Source: Rhizobium sp. Q54 (GTDB lineage Bacteria > Pseudomonadota > Alphaproteobacteria > Rhizobiales > Xanthobacteraceae). Taken from it: a stretch of DNA of 54,379 bases. A program made the position numbers and the translations under genes. The stretch lies in NCBI GenBank assembly GCA_945861895.1, contig CAMAWF010000015.1, positions 1 to 54,379 of the forward strand. The letters run 5' to 3'. Shown piece after piece: positions 8,264-17,681 of the stretch. Below the pieces are notes generated by a model. The model had not been told where the DNA came from, ran no database searches, and saw nothing but the letters and a program-made list of their open reading frames with translations. The stretch's first letter is position 1. The number at the start of each line of letters is the position of its first letter.

Positions 8264-10843
8264 CTACGCCGCACTCTGCTTGGCCGCGTGCTCGAGTGGA
8301 AAGCTGCATACCACAGTGGTGCCGCGGCCAACGGCGGAGTCTATACGCACGCTGCCGCCGTGCAGCTCGACAAAGGAACGCACCAGCGAGAGGCCTAAGC
8401 CCGTGCCGCGATGACTTGAGCCGAGCGAATGGGTCTCGAACCAGTCGAACACCTTGTCCTTGACCTCGGCCGGAATGCCCGGCCCGCGGTCGGTGACCGA
8501 AAACACCACTGCATTGTCGCGCCGCTCGGCGGACAACGTAATCGTCTCGCTCTTGGGCGAGAAGCCCACCGCGTTGGCCAGCAGGTTGAACAGCACCTGG
8601 CGCAGCCGCCGTTCGTCGGCCATGAAGCTGCCGATGCCGGGCGCAACGCGGATATCGAGCTTGAGATTTTCTTTCACCAACCGGTCCTGAATGCCCTCGG
8701 CCGCCTCGTTCATGGTCGCGCGGATGTCCACCGCGCCAAGATTGAGCGTCATGGCGCCGGCGTCGATGGTGGCAAGGTCCAGAATATTGTTGATGATCGC
8801 GAGCAGCGCGTTGGTCGAGACCGTTATGTAGCCGAGATATTCGCGCTGCTTGTCGGTGAGCGGGCCGAACGCCGCGTCGCCGAGGAAATGCGCAAAGCCG
8901 ATGATGTTGGTCAGCGGCGAGCGCAATTCGTAGGAGACGTGATGCACGAAGTCGATCTTGATCTCGTCGGCGGCTTCCAGCGCTTCGTTGCGCTCGCGCA
9001 AGGCGCGCTCGACATTGACGCTGTCGGTGACGTCCTGAAAGGTGACCAGCGTGGCGCCGTCGGGCAGCGGCACGGTCGCGCAGATCAACGCGCTACCGTC
9101 GCGCCGCTCCAGCGTGCCCGACATCGGCTCGCGATTGTCGATCGCGGTCACCGCCTCGCGCAGCGCGCGCCAGATCGCATTGTCGTCGTGCAGCGCCTGG
9201 CACCAGGCGGTCACCGCTTCGATGTGCGGGCGCTCGGCCAAGGCTTCCGGCGCCAGCTTCCACATGCGCGCGAAGGCGGGATTGTGCAGCCGGATGCACC
9301 CGTCGCTGCCGAACACCGCGACCGCTTCCGCCAGATTGTCGAGCGTTTCACTCTGGACCTTGATCAGCGCGTCGTAGCGCCGGACCATGCCGAGCCGTTC
9401 GGTGACATCGTGGAACAAATAAGTGACGCCGCCTTCCGGGTTGGGGGTGGTGACGACGCGTAGCGCGCGGCCGTCGGGCAAATGCCACATATGCTCCTTC
9501 GGCTCGACCGCGCGGTAGGCGAGGTGCAGTTGCGCCTTCCATTGGCGGAAGTCCTGCTCCTCCGGCAGCCGGCGCGCGGCGCGCAATTTGTCGAGCACGG
9601 CGCCGTCGGTCGGCGCCTGATCGAGAAATCCGGCATCCAGGTCCCAGAGCGAGCGGAAGGCGGCGTTGTAGAAGGTCAGTTTCTGATCGGGAGCGAAAAT
9701 GGCGACGCCGGTTCCCAGCTGATCGAGGATGCGCCGGTGCGCCTCCATCATGCGTGCAAGTTCGGCGCGCATGGATTCCACTTCCGTCGCGTCGATGGCG
9801 ATGCCCGCGCTGCCATAGCGGCTGGGCACATCCACCACGTCGAAAATGCGGCGGGCGCCGGCGACGATCGCCGGCAGCCGGCCGGCATAATGCGCGCCGG
9901 TCGAGCGCGCACGCGCCAGTTCCTCGCGTCCGGCACGGTCGAGCAATTCCATGCCGCGTTCAATCGCGTCGGCGCCGTCCTTGGCCTCGACCGCGCGCGC
10001 ATAGGCGGAATTGGCGAACACCAGTTGCCCGGCGCGGTCGCGCGCCCAGATCGGCGACGGCAGCGAGTCGACGAGACCGCGCAGGGTCTCGACCTCGCCG
10101 CGCAATTTCTGATGTTGCGCGGTCAATTCAACCAGCTCGCGCTTGATCCCGCTGACGTTCTTGAGACGCAAGACCGCGCGGCCGCCGATCGCTCGGCCTT
10201 CGGCTTCGATCTGCCGCCCGGCCAAGGTGGTGAGCGCCATGACGAAGCTCTTGCCCTCGGCGCGCAGCGCCGTCACGGCGCTTTCCATCCATTGCGCCTC
10301 GGCCGGCTCCAGCCAGGTGCCGAAGGCGAGCACGCGTTGCGGCGTCGCCGCGGCGGTGACCAGACCGGCGTCGCCGAGAATGTCCGGTTCGTCGTCGGCC
10401 GCCGCCCAGGCCACCAGGATTTGCGGCTCCGCCAGCAGCAATACGTTGACGCGGTCGATGTCGGATTTGAGCGTGGCGATTTCGTCGCGCGCGCGCGCCT
10501 CGATCTGCGCGTTTTGCGCGCGGGTGCGAAGCAGAATGACCGCGGTCAAGACGGCAAAGCACAGCAGCCCCAGCGTCAGCGTGAGCGCGGCGATTTCCTG
10601 CCGGCTGAAGCCGGCGAAAGTGGCGAGATAAACGTCGAGCAGCGAGAGGATGTCGATCCCTTCGGCGCGGGCGGGCGTGGCGGACGCGGCGCATAACGGC
10701 GCGGCGGCGGCGAGCGCCGGGAATCCGTATCGCCGCGGATGAGCGCGCGGCTCTCCGTTGGTCGCCCGGATTATCTCCGGCATATAGGCTTGCCCCAGGA
10801 TTGGAGCGGCGTCCGCCACGCCGCCCGCGAATCGCAAGTACAT
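8264..10843 (-). CDS. divL: DivL-type PAS sensor with tyrosine in place of the phospho-histidine
   Basis: A protein of about 859 residues with an N-terminal hydrophobic region and membrane segment (around TLGLLCFAVLTAVILL), a coiled-coil-like stretch, about three PAS domains and a C-terminal HisKA-HATPase unit. The dimerization box reads HHVSYELRSPLTNI: the usual phospho-accepting His is Tyr (codon 8930-8932, residue 638 from this start). The ATPase part keeps the N box (LFNLLANAVGF), DRGPGIP and GTGLGLSLV. This is the hallmark of DivL, the essential cell-cycle regulator acting with DivK and CckA on CtrA. The neighbouring tsaE fits the rhizobial divL locus. The start is uncertain: TTG 10852, ATG 10843 or ATG 10783. 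Confidence 0.88.
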   Translation of the reverse strand: MYLRFAGGVADAAPILGQAYMPEIIRATNGEPRAHPRRYGFPALAAAAPLCAASATPARAEGIDILSLLDVYLATFAGFSRQEIAALTLTLGLLCFAVLTAVILLRTRAQNAQIEARARDEIATLKSDIDRVNVLLLAEPQILVAWAAADDEPDILGDAGLVTAAATPQRVLAFGTWLEPAEAQWMESAVTALRAEGKSFVMALTTLAGRQIEAEGRAIGGRAVLRLKNVSGIKRELVELTAQHQKLRGEVETLRGLVDSLPSPIWARDRAGQLVFANSAYARAVEAKDGADAIERGMELLDRAGREELARARSTGAHYAGRLPAIVAGARRIFDVVDVPSRYGSAGIAIDATEVESMRAELARMMEAHRRILDQLGTGVAIFAPDQKLTFYNAAFRSLWDLDAGFLDQAPTDGAVLDKLRAARRLPEEQDFRQWKAQLHLAYRAVEPKEHMWHLPDGRALRVVTTPNPEGGVTYLFHDVTERLGMVRRYDALIKVQSETLDNLAEAVAVFGSDGCIRLHNPAFARMWKLAPEALAERPHIEAVTAWCQALHDDNAIWRALREAVTAIDNREPMSGTLERRDGSALICATVPLPDGATLVTFQDVTDSVNVERALRERNEALEAADEIKIDFVHHVSYELRSPLTNIIGFAHFLGDAAFGPLTDKQREYLGYITVSTNALLAIINNILDLATIDAGAMTLNLGAVDIRATMNEAAEGIQDRLVKENLKLDIRVAPGIGSFMADERRLRQVLFNLLANAVGFSPKSETITLSAERRDNAVVFSVTDRGPGIPAEVKDKVFDWFETHSLGSSHRGTGLGLSLVRSFVELHGGSVRIDSAVGRGTTVVCSFPLEHAAKQSAA

Positions 10844-10911
10844 TAGCGCCAAGGAGAATCTGGCCGTAAGAGTCCAGACCGTGAACGGCGGGCGCGGCCC
10901 CGGGCGCAGCG

Positions 10912-11322
10912 CTATTTCAGCGCTTCGGCGCGCTGCGCCATGTCGGCGATGTTGATGAGGCCGAGCGCGGCCGAAAAGGCGGCCTCGGCCTCGGCGAGCG
11001 CGGGCAGCACCACCGCATTCACCAGCGCGGAGGCGGGAAGCGGCAGTTCGCCCGGCTCCTCCACCGTGCCGGCCGCGCGCAGGATTTCGTCGGCGGAGAT
11101 GCGGCGGCGCTCGCGAGCAAGCTCGTAGCCGCCGCGCGGTCCGCGAATGCCTTTGAGAATTCCGTCGCGCACCAGCGCTTGCAGCACCGGCTCCAGATGC
11201 CGCGGCGGCAGCTTGTGCCGCGCCGCGAGCGCCTTGGCCGAAACCGGCCGGCCTTTGGCGTTGAGGGCGATGTCGATCACCGCGGCAATGGCGAGTATGC
11301 CTTTGCGGGACAGCAGCGGCAT
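10912..11322 (-). CDS. Rrf2-family transcriptional regulator without cysteines
   Basis: A 136-residue winged-helix regulator of the Rrf2 family. The N-terminal HTH (about residues 1-60) includes SAKALAARHKLPPRHLEPVL, and the wing is GIRGPRGGYELAR. Iron-sulfur members such as IscR, NsrR and RirA bind the cluster through three cysteines, but this protein has no cysteine at all, so it cannot use the usual cluster ligation. It lies 68 bp upstream of divL on the same strand. Its target and signal are unknown. A dyad upstream (11361-11392) could be its own operator. Confidence 0.85.
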   Translation of the reverse strand: MPLLSRKGILAIAAVIDIALNAKGRPVSAKALAARHKLPPRHLEPVLQALVRDGILKGIRGPRGGYELARERRRISADEILRAAGTVEEPGELPLPASALVNAVVLPALAEAEAAFSAALGLINIADMAQRAEALK

Positions 11323-11360
11323 GATCGGTAATCCGGGATGATTGCGACGGACCGGCGGAG

Positions 11361-11392
11361 GTAACCTGCGACTCTTAACGGTAAGGGGTTAC
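11361..11392. promoter_or_regulatory. Inverted repeat upstream of the Rrf2 gene
   Basis: GTAACC (11361-11366) is mirrored by GGTTAC (11387-11392), and an offset CTTA/TAAG dyad lies inside. It is 39 bp upstream of the Rrf2 start in the Rrf2-dut gap, the expected place for an autoregulatory operator. The assignment is inference. Confidence 0.3.
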
Positions 11393-11429
11393 TCTCGTCC
11401 AGAGGCCAGTCATAAGGCGAAAATCCGCC

Positions 11430-11882
11430 TCAGCCGGTAGACCCAAAACCGCCTCTGCCACGCGGGGTTTCCTCGAGACTCGCGACTTCGCGAAGCTGTG
11501 CATGATTTATCGGCGCGATGACCAATTGGGCAATTCGCATCCCGCGTGCGATTGCGAATGATTCGCGGCCCAGATTCACAAGAATGACCTGTAATTCGCC
11601 GCGATAATCGGCGTCGATGGTGCCGGGCGTATTGAGCACGGTGATCCCGTGCTTGGCGGCGAGCCCTGAGCGCGGCCGCACTTGTGCTTCGTGGCCGGCC
11701 GGCAACGCGATCGCTAACCCCGTCGGCACCAGCGCGCGCGCGCCCGGCGCCAGCGTGAGCGGTGCATCCGCCGGCACCGCGGCGACAAGATCGAGCCCGG
11801 CCGCATGCGCGCTTTGATAGGCCGGCAGCAGCAAGTCCTTGCCGTGCGGCAGCCGCATCACGCGCAGTTCGATGGCGCTCAT
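11430..11882 (-). CDS. dut: dUTP diphosphatase
   Basis: A trimeric dUTPase of 150 residues that hydrolyses dUTP to dUMP and keeps uracil out of DNA. All motifs are present: AGLDL (28-32), RPRSGLA (69-75), [18 protein letters not shown] (79-96, with D90 as the expected catalytic Asp), RIAQLV, and the C-terminal arm [10 protein letters not shown]. The ATG overlaps the coaBC stop by 4 bp; the coaBC-dut pairing is common in bacteria. The stop codon overlaps a weak hairpin (11415-11430). Confidence 0.97.
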   Translation of the reverse strand: MSAIELRVMRLPHGKDLLLPAYQSAHAAGLDLVAAVPADAPLTLAPGARALVPTGLAIALPAGHEAQVRPRSGLAAKHGITVLNTPGTIDADYRGELQVILVNLGRESFAIARGMRIAQLVIAPINHAQLREVASLEETPRGRGGFGSTG

Positions 11883-13297
11883 GATTTTACTCCGGCGAGC
11901 GCTGCGGCGATGCGCGCGATCAGCATTTTCGCCACGTCGTCCTTGGATTGCGGCGGCCAGGATTGCGCGTCGGTCGCGGTGACGAATTGAATCGTGTTGC
12001 GGTCGCCGCCCATAATGCCGGTCTGCGGCGATACGTCATTGGCGAGGATCCAGTCGCAGCCTTTGGCGGCGAGTTTTGTCCGGGCGTTGCGCGTCACGTT
12101 CTCGGTTTCGGCTGCAAAGCCGATGACGAGCGTTGGGCGTTTCGATTTGCGCCTGGCCACGCTGACGAGGATGTCGGGATTTTCGGCGAGCGGCAATTCC
12201 GGCGCCTTGCCGCCGGATTTTTTTATCTTCTGGCGTTGCGGCTCGGCCATGCGCCAGTCGGCGACGGCGGCTGCGAAAATCGCCACGTCCGTCGGCAGCG
12301 CGGCCTCGACGGCGGCGAGCATGTCGCGCGCGGTTTGCACTTTCACCACTTTGACGCCCGGCGGGTCGGGAAGATTCACCGGGCCCTGCACCAACACCAC
12401 CTCGGCGCCGGCGGCCGCGGCCGCGGCGGCGATGGCGTGGCCCTGTTTGCCCGACGACCGGTTGGCGATGTAGCGCACCGGATCGATCGGCGCGTGCGTC
12501 GGTCCGGATGTGATCAGCACGCGCTTGCCCGCGAGCATGCCCGTTTGCGGCTTGAGCATTGCTTCGACGGCGGCGGCAATTTCCAAGGGCTCGGCCATGC
12601 GGCCGAGGCCGCGCTCACCGGCTTCCGCCATTTCGCCTTCGTTCGGCCCGATGACGGCGATGCCGTCGGCTTTGAGCTGCGCAAGATTGCGCTGCGTCGC
12701 CTTGTTCGACCACATCTGCGGATTCATCGCGGGCGCGAGCAGGATTTTTTTATCGGTCGCCAGCAATACGGCGGTGGCGAGATCGTTGGCATGGCCGCCC
12801 GCGAGCTTGGCCATCAGATCGGCGGTGGCGGGTGCTACGACGATGAGATCGCACTCGCGCGCAAGCCGGATATGCCCGACATCGAATTCGCCCGCCGGAT
12901 CGAACAGATCGGTGAACGCGGCTTCGCCGGCGATGGCGCCGGCCGACAGCGGGGTGACGAATTCCTGCGCTGCCTTGGTGAGCACGACGCGCACCGCCAA
13001 GTTACGATCTTTGCCGCGCTCTTTCAGCCGGCGGATGAGATCGAGCGATTTATAGGCGGCGATACCGCCGCCAACGATCAACAGCACGCGCGCGACGCCC
13101 GGCGCCGATGCGGTTGCGCGCGGCGGCTTGGTCTTGTCGGCAGGGGTGCGCGATGGTGCGCTCTCGCTGGCGGGTTCGGCCACCTCGCGCAAGATAGTGC
13201 GGACTTCGTCTTCGACCGAGCGGCCGTGGCGGGCGGCGCGCAGGCGCAGGCGGTGCTTGAGGTCGTCTTCGAGCTTGCGGATGGTCAGGCTGGCCAT
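11879..13297 (-). CDS. coaBC: CoaBC with N-terminal FitA-like ribbon-helix-helix domain
   Basis: The protein has 472 residues. Residues 68-240 are the CoaC decarboxylase ([12 protein letters not shown] with H142, APAMNPQMW). Residues of about 255-472 are the CoaB ligase ([30 protein letters not shown]). Together they turn 4'-phosphopantothenate plus cysteine into 4'-phosphopantetheine for coenzyme A. Unusually, residues 1-40 are a ribbon-helix-helix domain ([20 protein letters not shown], then [14 protein letters not shown]) of the FitA antitoxin family, joined through an Ala/Pro/Lys-rich linker. The frame is continuous, with no stop between the domains. The start at 13297 matches FitA starts; an ATG at 13321 lies inside the upstream palindromes. 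The domain suggests DNA binding, perhaps autoregulation. Confidence 0.95.
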   Translation of the reverse strand: MASLTIRKLEDDLKHRLRLRAARHGRSVEDEVRTILREVAEPASESAPSRTPADKTKPPRATASAPGVARVLLIVGGGIAAYKSLDLIRRLKERGKDRNLAVRVVLTKAAQEFVTPLSAGAIAGEAAFTDLFDPAGEFDVGHIRLARECDLIVVAPATADLMAKLAGGHANDLATAVLLATDKKILLAPAMNPQMWSNKATQRNLAQLKADGIAVIGPNEGEMAEAGERGLGRMAEPLEIAAAVEAMLKPQTGMLAGKRVLITSGPTHAPIDPVRYIANRSSGKQGHAIAAAAAAAGAEVVLVQGPVNLPDPPGVKVVKVQTARDMLAAVEAALPTDVAIFAAAVADWRMAEPQRQKIKKSGGKAPELPLAENPDILVSVARRKSKRPTLVIGFAAETENVTRNARTKLAAKGCDWILANDVSPQTGIMGGDRNTIQFVTATDAQSWPPQSKDDVAKMLIARIAAALAGVKS

Positions 13298-13302
13298 GGC
13301 GG

Positions 13303-13329
13303 TGCTATGATAGCAATGCAATCATTGCA
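13303..13329 (-). promoter_or_regulatory. Twin 13-bp palindromes upstream of coaBC, candidate FitA-type operator
   Basis: TGCTATGATAGCA (13303-13315) and TGCAATCATTGCA (13317-13329) are both perfect about a central base, one base apart, centres 14 bp apart. They fill most of the 33-bp gap between the ubiB stop and the coaBC start. On the minus strand a -35-like TTGATT and a -10-like TATCAT, spaced 16 bp, overlap them. As I recall the FitAB operator, its half site is TGCTATCA, which is present here on the minus strand. Confidence 0.55.
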
Positions 13330-13330
13330 A

Positions 13331-14902
13331 TCAAAGTACTAAAAATACCAGCCATGCCAATAGGATAACCAGCGCCCAGACGCCGGCGGTGAGCCAGCGG
13401 TGGCCGCGCGCCTCGGCCGCGCCGATCGCCGCCACCGTCTGCGGCGCCAGCACCAGGCCGTCGCGCGTCATGGCGTCGAACTGCTCGGCGAGCTGCCCGG
13501 CGCGCGTGAACAGACCCGGCACCTGGCCGAGAAAGCGCCCGACTTCGCCGGCGCCTTCGATCGCGCCTTCGATTTTCCCGGCCGGGCCGAGATGCCGCTC
13601 GATCCATTCGCGCACCACCGGATCGGCGGTCGACCACATGTCGAGCTTGGGATCGAAGCCGCGCGCCACGCCCTCCACCACCACCATGGTCTTTTGCAGC
13701 AACAGCAATTCCGGCCGCGTGCGCATGTCGAACAGACCGGTGACCTCGAACAAAAGCATCAGCAGCTTCGCCATCGAGATTTCTTCCGCCCTGCGGCTGT
13801 GGATCGGCTCGCCGATGGCGCGGATCGCCTGCGCGAAGCTCTCGATGGAATGGTGCCGCGGCACATAACCGGCGTCGAAATGCACTTCCGCCGTGCGGTA
13901 ATAATTGCGGGTGATGAAACCGAACAGGATTTCGGCCAGGAAGCGGCGCTCCTGCGGCCGCAGCCGTCCCATGATGCCGAAATCGACGGCGGCCAGTTTT
14001 CCGTCGACGTCGACGAACAGATTGCCGGGATGCATGTCGGCGTGGAAAAATCCGTCGCGCAGGGCGTGCCGCAGGAACGTCTGGATCACCGCGCGGCCGA
14101 GCGCCGGCAGGTCGAGGCCCCTGGCTTGCAGTTGCGCGCGGTCGTTGAGCGGCGTGCCGTCGATCCATTCCAGCGTGAGCACCGCGCGCGCGGTGCGGTT
14201 CCAGTCCACCGCCGGCACGCGGAAATCCTTGTCGTCTTTTGTATTTTCCGCCATTTCGGACAGCGCTGCGGCTTCCAGCCGGAAATCCATTTCGAGCGCG
14301 ACCGAGCGCGCCAGCGTCGCCACGGTTTCGATCAGGCGCAGACGCTGCGCTTCGAGCGAGAACGCCTCGGCCCGCCGCGCGGCGAAAAAGAAAGCGTCGA
14401 GGTCGGCCTTGAAGCGCCGCTCGATGCCGGGCCGCAACACTTTCACCGCGACGGTCTTGCGCCCTTCCAGGGTTTCGATTTCGGCGCGGTGCACCTGCGC
14501 GATCGAAGCGGCGGCGACCGCCGGGCCGAAGGAGACATAGAGTTCGCCGAGCGGCTGGCCGAAAGCGGCGGCGACGGCGCTTTCCGCTTCGCTCTGCGCA
14601 AACGGCGCCATCTTGTCCTGCAGGCTTTCGAGATCGCGCGCGATCGAAGCGCCGACCACGTCCGCACGCGTAGCCATAAATTGCCCGAGCTTGACGTAAG
14701 TCGGCCCCAGCCTGGTCAGCGCGGCGGCCAATCGTCCGCTGCCGTCCTTCGCCGTCGGCCGCTCGATCAGGCGGGCGAGCGCAATCGCCGCCCGCGCGGG
14801 CAGCGGCAGCATCGCCGGATCGACCAGCGCAAACACACCTTCGCGGGCAAAAACGATACCGGCGCGGGCAAGACGGGCGAGATGAGAGAGACTTGAGATC
14901 AC
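13331..14902 (-). CDS. ubiB: UbiB, ubiquinone biosynthesis kinase-like protein
   Basis: An ABC1/ADCK-type atypical kinase-like protein of 523 residues needed for ubiquinone biosynthesis. It has the KxGQ motif (KLGQ 71-74), the Ala-rich nucleotide loop (AAASIAQVH 130-138), HADMHPGN (287-294) and VDFG (306-309), and ends in a hydrophobic anchor ([14 protein letters not shown]). The start is taken as GTG at 14902, which overlaps the ubiE stop as GTGA. This gives the family length; the frame stays open upstream but would run through ubiE. It lies between ubiE and coaBC. Confidence 0.95.
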   Translation of the reverse strand: MISSLSHLARLARAGIVFAREGVFALVDPAMLPLPARAAIALARLIERPTAKDGSGRLAAALTRLGPTYVKLGQFMATRADVVGASIARDLESLQDKMAPFAQSEAESAVAAAFGQPLGELYVSFGPAVAAASIAQVHRAEIETLEGRKTVAVKVLRPGIERRFKADLDAFFFAARRAEAFSLEAQRLRLIETVATLARSVALEMDFRLEAAALSEMAENTKDDKDFRVPAVDWNRTARAVLTLEWIDGTPLNDRAQLQARGLDLPALGRAVIQTFLRHALRDGFFHADMHPGNLFVDVDGKLAAVDFGIMGRLRPQERRFLAEILFGFITRNYYRTAEVHFDAGYVPRHHSIESFAQAIRAIGEPIHSRRAEEISMAKLLMLLFEVTGLFDMRTRPELLLLQKTMVVVEGVARGFDPKLDMWSTADPVVREWIERHLGPAGKIEGAIEGAGEVGRFLGQVPGLFTRAGQLAEQFDAMTRDGLVLAPQTVAAIGAAEARGHRWLTAGVWALVILLAWLVFLVL

Positions 14903-15663
14903 AAGCGCCAGCCGGAATGCAACGCCACGACCCCGCCGGTGAGTGGCGTGAACGACACGCGGCGGAAACCGGCGGCCTCGATCATTTGCGCGAAGGCTTG
15001 CGGCTTCGGAAAGCGGCGGATCGACTCCACCAGATAGCGATAGGCTTCCTTGTCGCCGGTCACCGCGCCGCCGAGCGCCGGGATCACGTTGAAGGAATAA
15101 AGCTCGTACAACTTGTCGAGCCCCGGCACATCGACGGTGGAAAATTCCAGGCAAAGAAATCGCCCGCCGGTCCTGAGCACGCGGAACGCCTGTTCGAGCA
15201 CGCGCTCGATGCGCGGCACGTTGCGGATGCCGAAGGCGATGGTGACGGCATCGAAGCTGCGGTCGGCGAAGGGGAGCTCTTCCGCATTGCCCTGCATGAA
15301 TGTAATTGCGTCGGTGCGGCTGGCTGCGCGCGCGCGCCCGACCGCCAGCATGTCGGCATTGATGTCGAGCACGGTGGCGCGCGTGCCGGCGCCGCCGGCT
15401 TCGATCACGCGCAGCGCGATGTCGCCGGTGCCGCCCGCCACATCGAGCAGCGCAAATGGACGCTGATTGCGAGGCGGATTGACCGCGGTGACCAGGGCGT
15501 CCTTCCAGGCGCGGTGCAACCCGCCCGACATCAGATCGTTCATCAGGTCGTAGCGCTGCGCGACATTGTGGAACACGCCATCGACCAGCCCCTGCTTGTC
15601 GGCAAGCGGCACGTCGCGAAAGCCGAAATGCGTGTCCTGGGGCGTGCTTTGACGCTCGCGCAT
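14899..15663 (-). CDS. ubiE: UbiE, 2-methoxy-6-polyprenyl-1,4-benzoquinol C-methyltransferase
   Basis: A SAM-dependent C-methyltransferase of 254 residues in ubiquinone (and menaquinone where present) synthesis. It has the SAM-binding motif [11 protein letters not shown] (72-82), [20 protein letters not shown], and the family signature [23 protein letters not shown] 15663 is preferred, since an upstream in-frame extension reads through the palindromic repeat. The stop overlaps the ubiB GTG start by 4 bp, so the two are probably translationally coupled. Confidence 0.96.
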   Translation of the reverse strand: MRERQSTPQDTHFGFRDVPLADKQGLVDGVFHNVAQRYDLMNDLMSGGLHRAWKDALVTAVNPPRNQRPFALLDVAGGTGDIALRVIEAGGAGTRATVLDINADMLAVGRARAASRTDAITFMQGNAEELPFADRSFDAVTIAFGIRNVPRIERVLEQAFRVLRTGGRFLCLEFSTVDVPGLDKLYELYSFNVIPALGGAVTGDKEAYRYLVESIRRFPKPQAFAQMIEAAGFRRVSFTPLTGGVVALHSGWRL

Positions 15664-15729
15664 GACCAATTGTCCTGTCCGGGCAGGACCATAGCGCGAG
15701 AGGTCAAAGCGCGCTATCTCTCCGTCTTC

Positions 15730-15834
15730 GTCATTCCGGGGCGCGGCCTGCAAGGCCGTGAGCCCGGAATCCATACTCCCGGATGGTGGTTATGGATTCC
15801 GGGCCCGCGTGCTTCGCTCGCGTCCCGGAATGAC
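15730..15834. repeat. Palindromic intergenic repeat
   Basis: An element of about 105 bp bounded by GTCATTCCGGGGCGCG and CGCGTCCCGGAATGAC, with an inner pair GCCCGGAATCCAT / ATGGATTCCGGGC. It lies between the divergent ubiE and mutM. A near relative is at 49683-49781. It looks like a mobile REP/BIME-type repeat. Confidence 0.85.
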
Positions 15835-15848
15835 ACAAGAGAGCAACC

Positions 15849-16730
15849 ATGCCCGAACTTCCCGAAGTCGAAACCGTGCGCCGGGGCCTGGCGCCGGCGA
15901 TGGAAGGCACGCGCTTCGCCAAAGTCGAGGCGCGGCGCGGCGATCTGCGCTGGCCGCTGCCGAAGGATTTTGCCAAGCGGCTGGAGGGCAACAAGGTCGA
16001 AGGGCTCGGCCGGCGCGGAAAATATCTGCTGGCGGATTTGTCCTCCGGCGACGTGCTGATGATGCATCTTGGCATGTCGGGATCGTTTCATATTGCGCGC
16101 GCAGGCGACAAAGAAACGCCCGGCCAGTTTCATCATGAGCGCTCGAAATTGCGCGCCCACGACCATGTGGTGTTCCACATGTCGAACGGCGCGCTGGTCA
16201 CCTTCAACGATCCGCGCCGCTTTGGCTTCATGAAGCTGACGCCGCGCCGGGATCTCGACGCGCATCCGCTGATGAAAGCGATGGGTCCCGAGCCGCTCGG
16301 CAATGCGTTCGATGCCGCCATGCTGGCGTCAGCCTGCGCCGGCAAGAAGACGTCGCTCAAGGCCGCGCTCGGCGACCAGAAAATCGTCGCCGGGCTCGGC
16401 AACATTTATGTCTGCGAGGCGCTGCACCGCGCGCACCTTTCGCCCAAGCGGCGCGCCGCGACGCTCGCCGGCCGCAAGGACGAGCCGAACGAACGCGCGC
16501 AGGCGCTGGTCGAGGCCATCAAGCGCGTGCTCAAAGATGCAATCGAGGCCGGCGGCGCGTCGTTACGCGATCATCGCCGCACCGATGGCGGGCTTGGCTA
16601 CTTCCAGCATCATTTTCGCGTCTACGATCGCGCGGGCAAACCTTGCCCGACGCGCGGCTGCAAGGGCACGATCAAGCGCATCGTGCAGACCGGGCGCTCG
16701 ACGTTCTACTGTCCAGTGTGTCAGAAATAG
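15849..16730 (+). CDS. mutM: Formamidopyrimidine-DNA glycosylase
   Basis: Fpg/MutM, 293 residues, removes 8-oxoguanine and formamidopyrimidines and cuts the abasic site. It begins with the obligatory [14 protein letters not shown], in which Pro2 is the nucleophile and Glu3 assists after Met removal. The C-terminal zinc finger is intact with C266, C271, C288 and C291 (CX4C-X16-CX2C). A GAGAG stretch precedes the ATG. In many Hyphomicrobiales ubiE, mutM and echA are neighbours, often followed by rpsT and dnaA; here rpsT and dnaA do not follow. Confidence 0.97.
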   Translation: MPELPEVETVRRGLAPAMEGTRFAKVEARRGDLRWPLPKDFAKRLEGNKVEGLGRRGKYLLADLSSGDVLMMHLGMSGSFHIARAGDKETPGQFHHERSKLRAHDHVVFHMSNGALVTFNDPRRFGFMKLTPRRDLDAHPLMKAMGPEPLGNAFDAAMLASACAGKKTSLKAALGDQKIVAGLGNIYVCEALHRAHLSPKRRAATLAGRKDEPNERAQALVEAIKRVLKDAIEAGGASLRDHRRTDGGLGYFQHHFRVYDRAGKPCPTRGCKGTIKRIVQTGRSTFYCPVCQK

Positions 16731-16742
16731 CCTTCTCTCTTT

Positions 16743-16853
16743 GTCATGCCCGGGCTTGACCCGGGCATCCATCCTGAGGTGCAACGGATATCGAACTTAC
16801 GATTTTCTTTGCAGCGCCGCCTCATGGATTGCCGGGTCAAGCCCGGCAATGAC
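16743..16853. repeat. Palindromic repeat pair between mutM and echA
   Basis: A hairpin unit GTCATGCCCGGGCTTGAC (from 16743) is mirrored at 16824-16853 by GGATTGCCGGGTCAAGCCCG...GACAG-type sequence. The two arms together form a larger imperfect inverted repeat, fitting a two-unit REP element. Confidence 0.8.
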
Positions 16854-16903
16854 AGAGTGGATGGGTTGCGCGAAGTTCAGGGAAACGGTCTAAGAGAGCA
16901 CAC

Positions 16904-17677
16904 ATGAGCTATCAGAACATCCTCGTCGAAACGCGCGGCCGTGTCGGACTGATCCGGCTCAATCGCCCGCAGGCGCTCAATGCGCTCAACCTCGCGCTCA
17001 AGGCGGAACTGAGCCAAGCCATCGACGGTTTTGAGGCCGACGGCAATATCGGCTGTATCGTCATCACCGGGTCGGAGAAGGCTTTCGCCGCCGGCGCCGA
17101 CATCAAGGAAATGGCGGACAAGTCCTACATGGACGCGTTGCTCGGCGATTTCGCCGGCACCTGGGACCGCGCCTCGCGCGCGCGCAAGCCGATCGTCGCC
17201 GCGGTCGCCGGCTTCGCGCTCGGCGGCGGCTGCGAGCTTGCCATGCAATGCGACCTCATCATCGCCGCCGATAATGCGAAATTCGGCCAGCCGGAGATCA
17301 AGCTTGGCGTCATCCCGGGCATCGGCGGCACCCAGCGGCTCACCCGCGCGGTGGGAAAAGCCAAGGCGATGGACATGATTCTCACCGGCCGCATGATGGA
17401 TGCGGCGGAAGCGGAAAAATCCGGGCTGGTGGCGCGCGTGGTGCCGGCCGCGAGCTTGATGGAGGAGGCGATGAAAGTCGCCGAGACCATCGCGGCGATG
17501 TCATTGCCCTCGGTATTACTGGGCAAGGAGGCGGTCAACCGCGCATTCGAAACCTCGCTCGCCGAAGGCATCCGCTTCGAGCGGCGGGTGTTTCATTCTC
17601 TCTTTGCCACTGAGGATCAGAAGGAAGGCATGGCGGCCTTCGTCGAAAAACGTGCGGCCAAATTCAAGCATAAATAG
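16904..17677 (+). CDS. echA: Enoyl-CoA hydratase
   Basis: A crotonase-fold protein of 257 residues that would hydrate trans-2-enoyl-CoA to 3-hydroxyacyl-CoA in beta-oxidation. It has the oxyanion-hole and substrate motifs [28 protein letters not shown] and [15 protein letters not shown]; the last supplies the second catalytic glutamate region. The C-terminal trimerization helices are complete. It is convergent with the next gene, with only 4 bp between the stops. FadB-like or related CoA substrates cannot be excluded. Confidence 0.93.
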   Translation: MSYQNILVETRGRVGLIRLNRPQALNALNLALKAELSQAIDGFEADGNIGCIVITGSEKAFAAGADIKEMADKSYMDALLGDFAGTWDRASRARKPIVAAVAGFALGGGCELAMQCDLIIAADNAKFGQPEIKLGVIPGIGGTQRLTRAVGKAKAMDMILTGRMMDAAEAEKSGLVARVVPAASLMEEAMKVAETIAAMSLPSVLLGKEAVNRAFETSLAEGIRFERRVFHSLFATEDQKEGMAAFVEKRAAKFKHK

Positions 17678-17681
17678 CCGG

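Noticed and set aside
13180-13297. A separate FitA-type antitoxin gene upstream of coaBC
   Set aside because: No stop codon separates it from CoaBC; the frame is continuous and no toxin gene lies beside it.
14903-15154. Longer N-terminus for UbiB
   Set aside because: It would overlap 250 bp of ubiE, and the GTG at 14902 gives the normal length.
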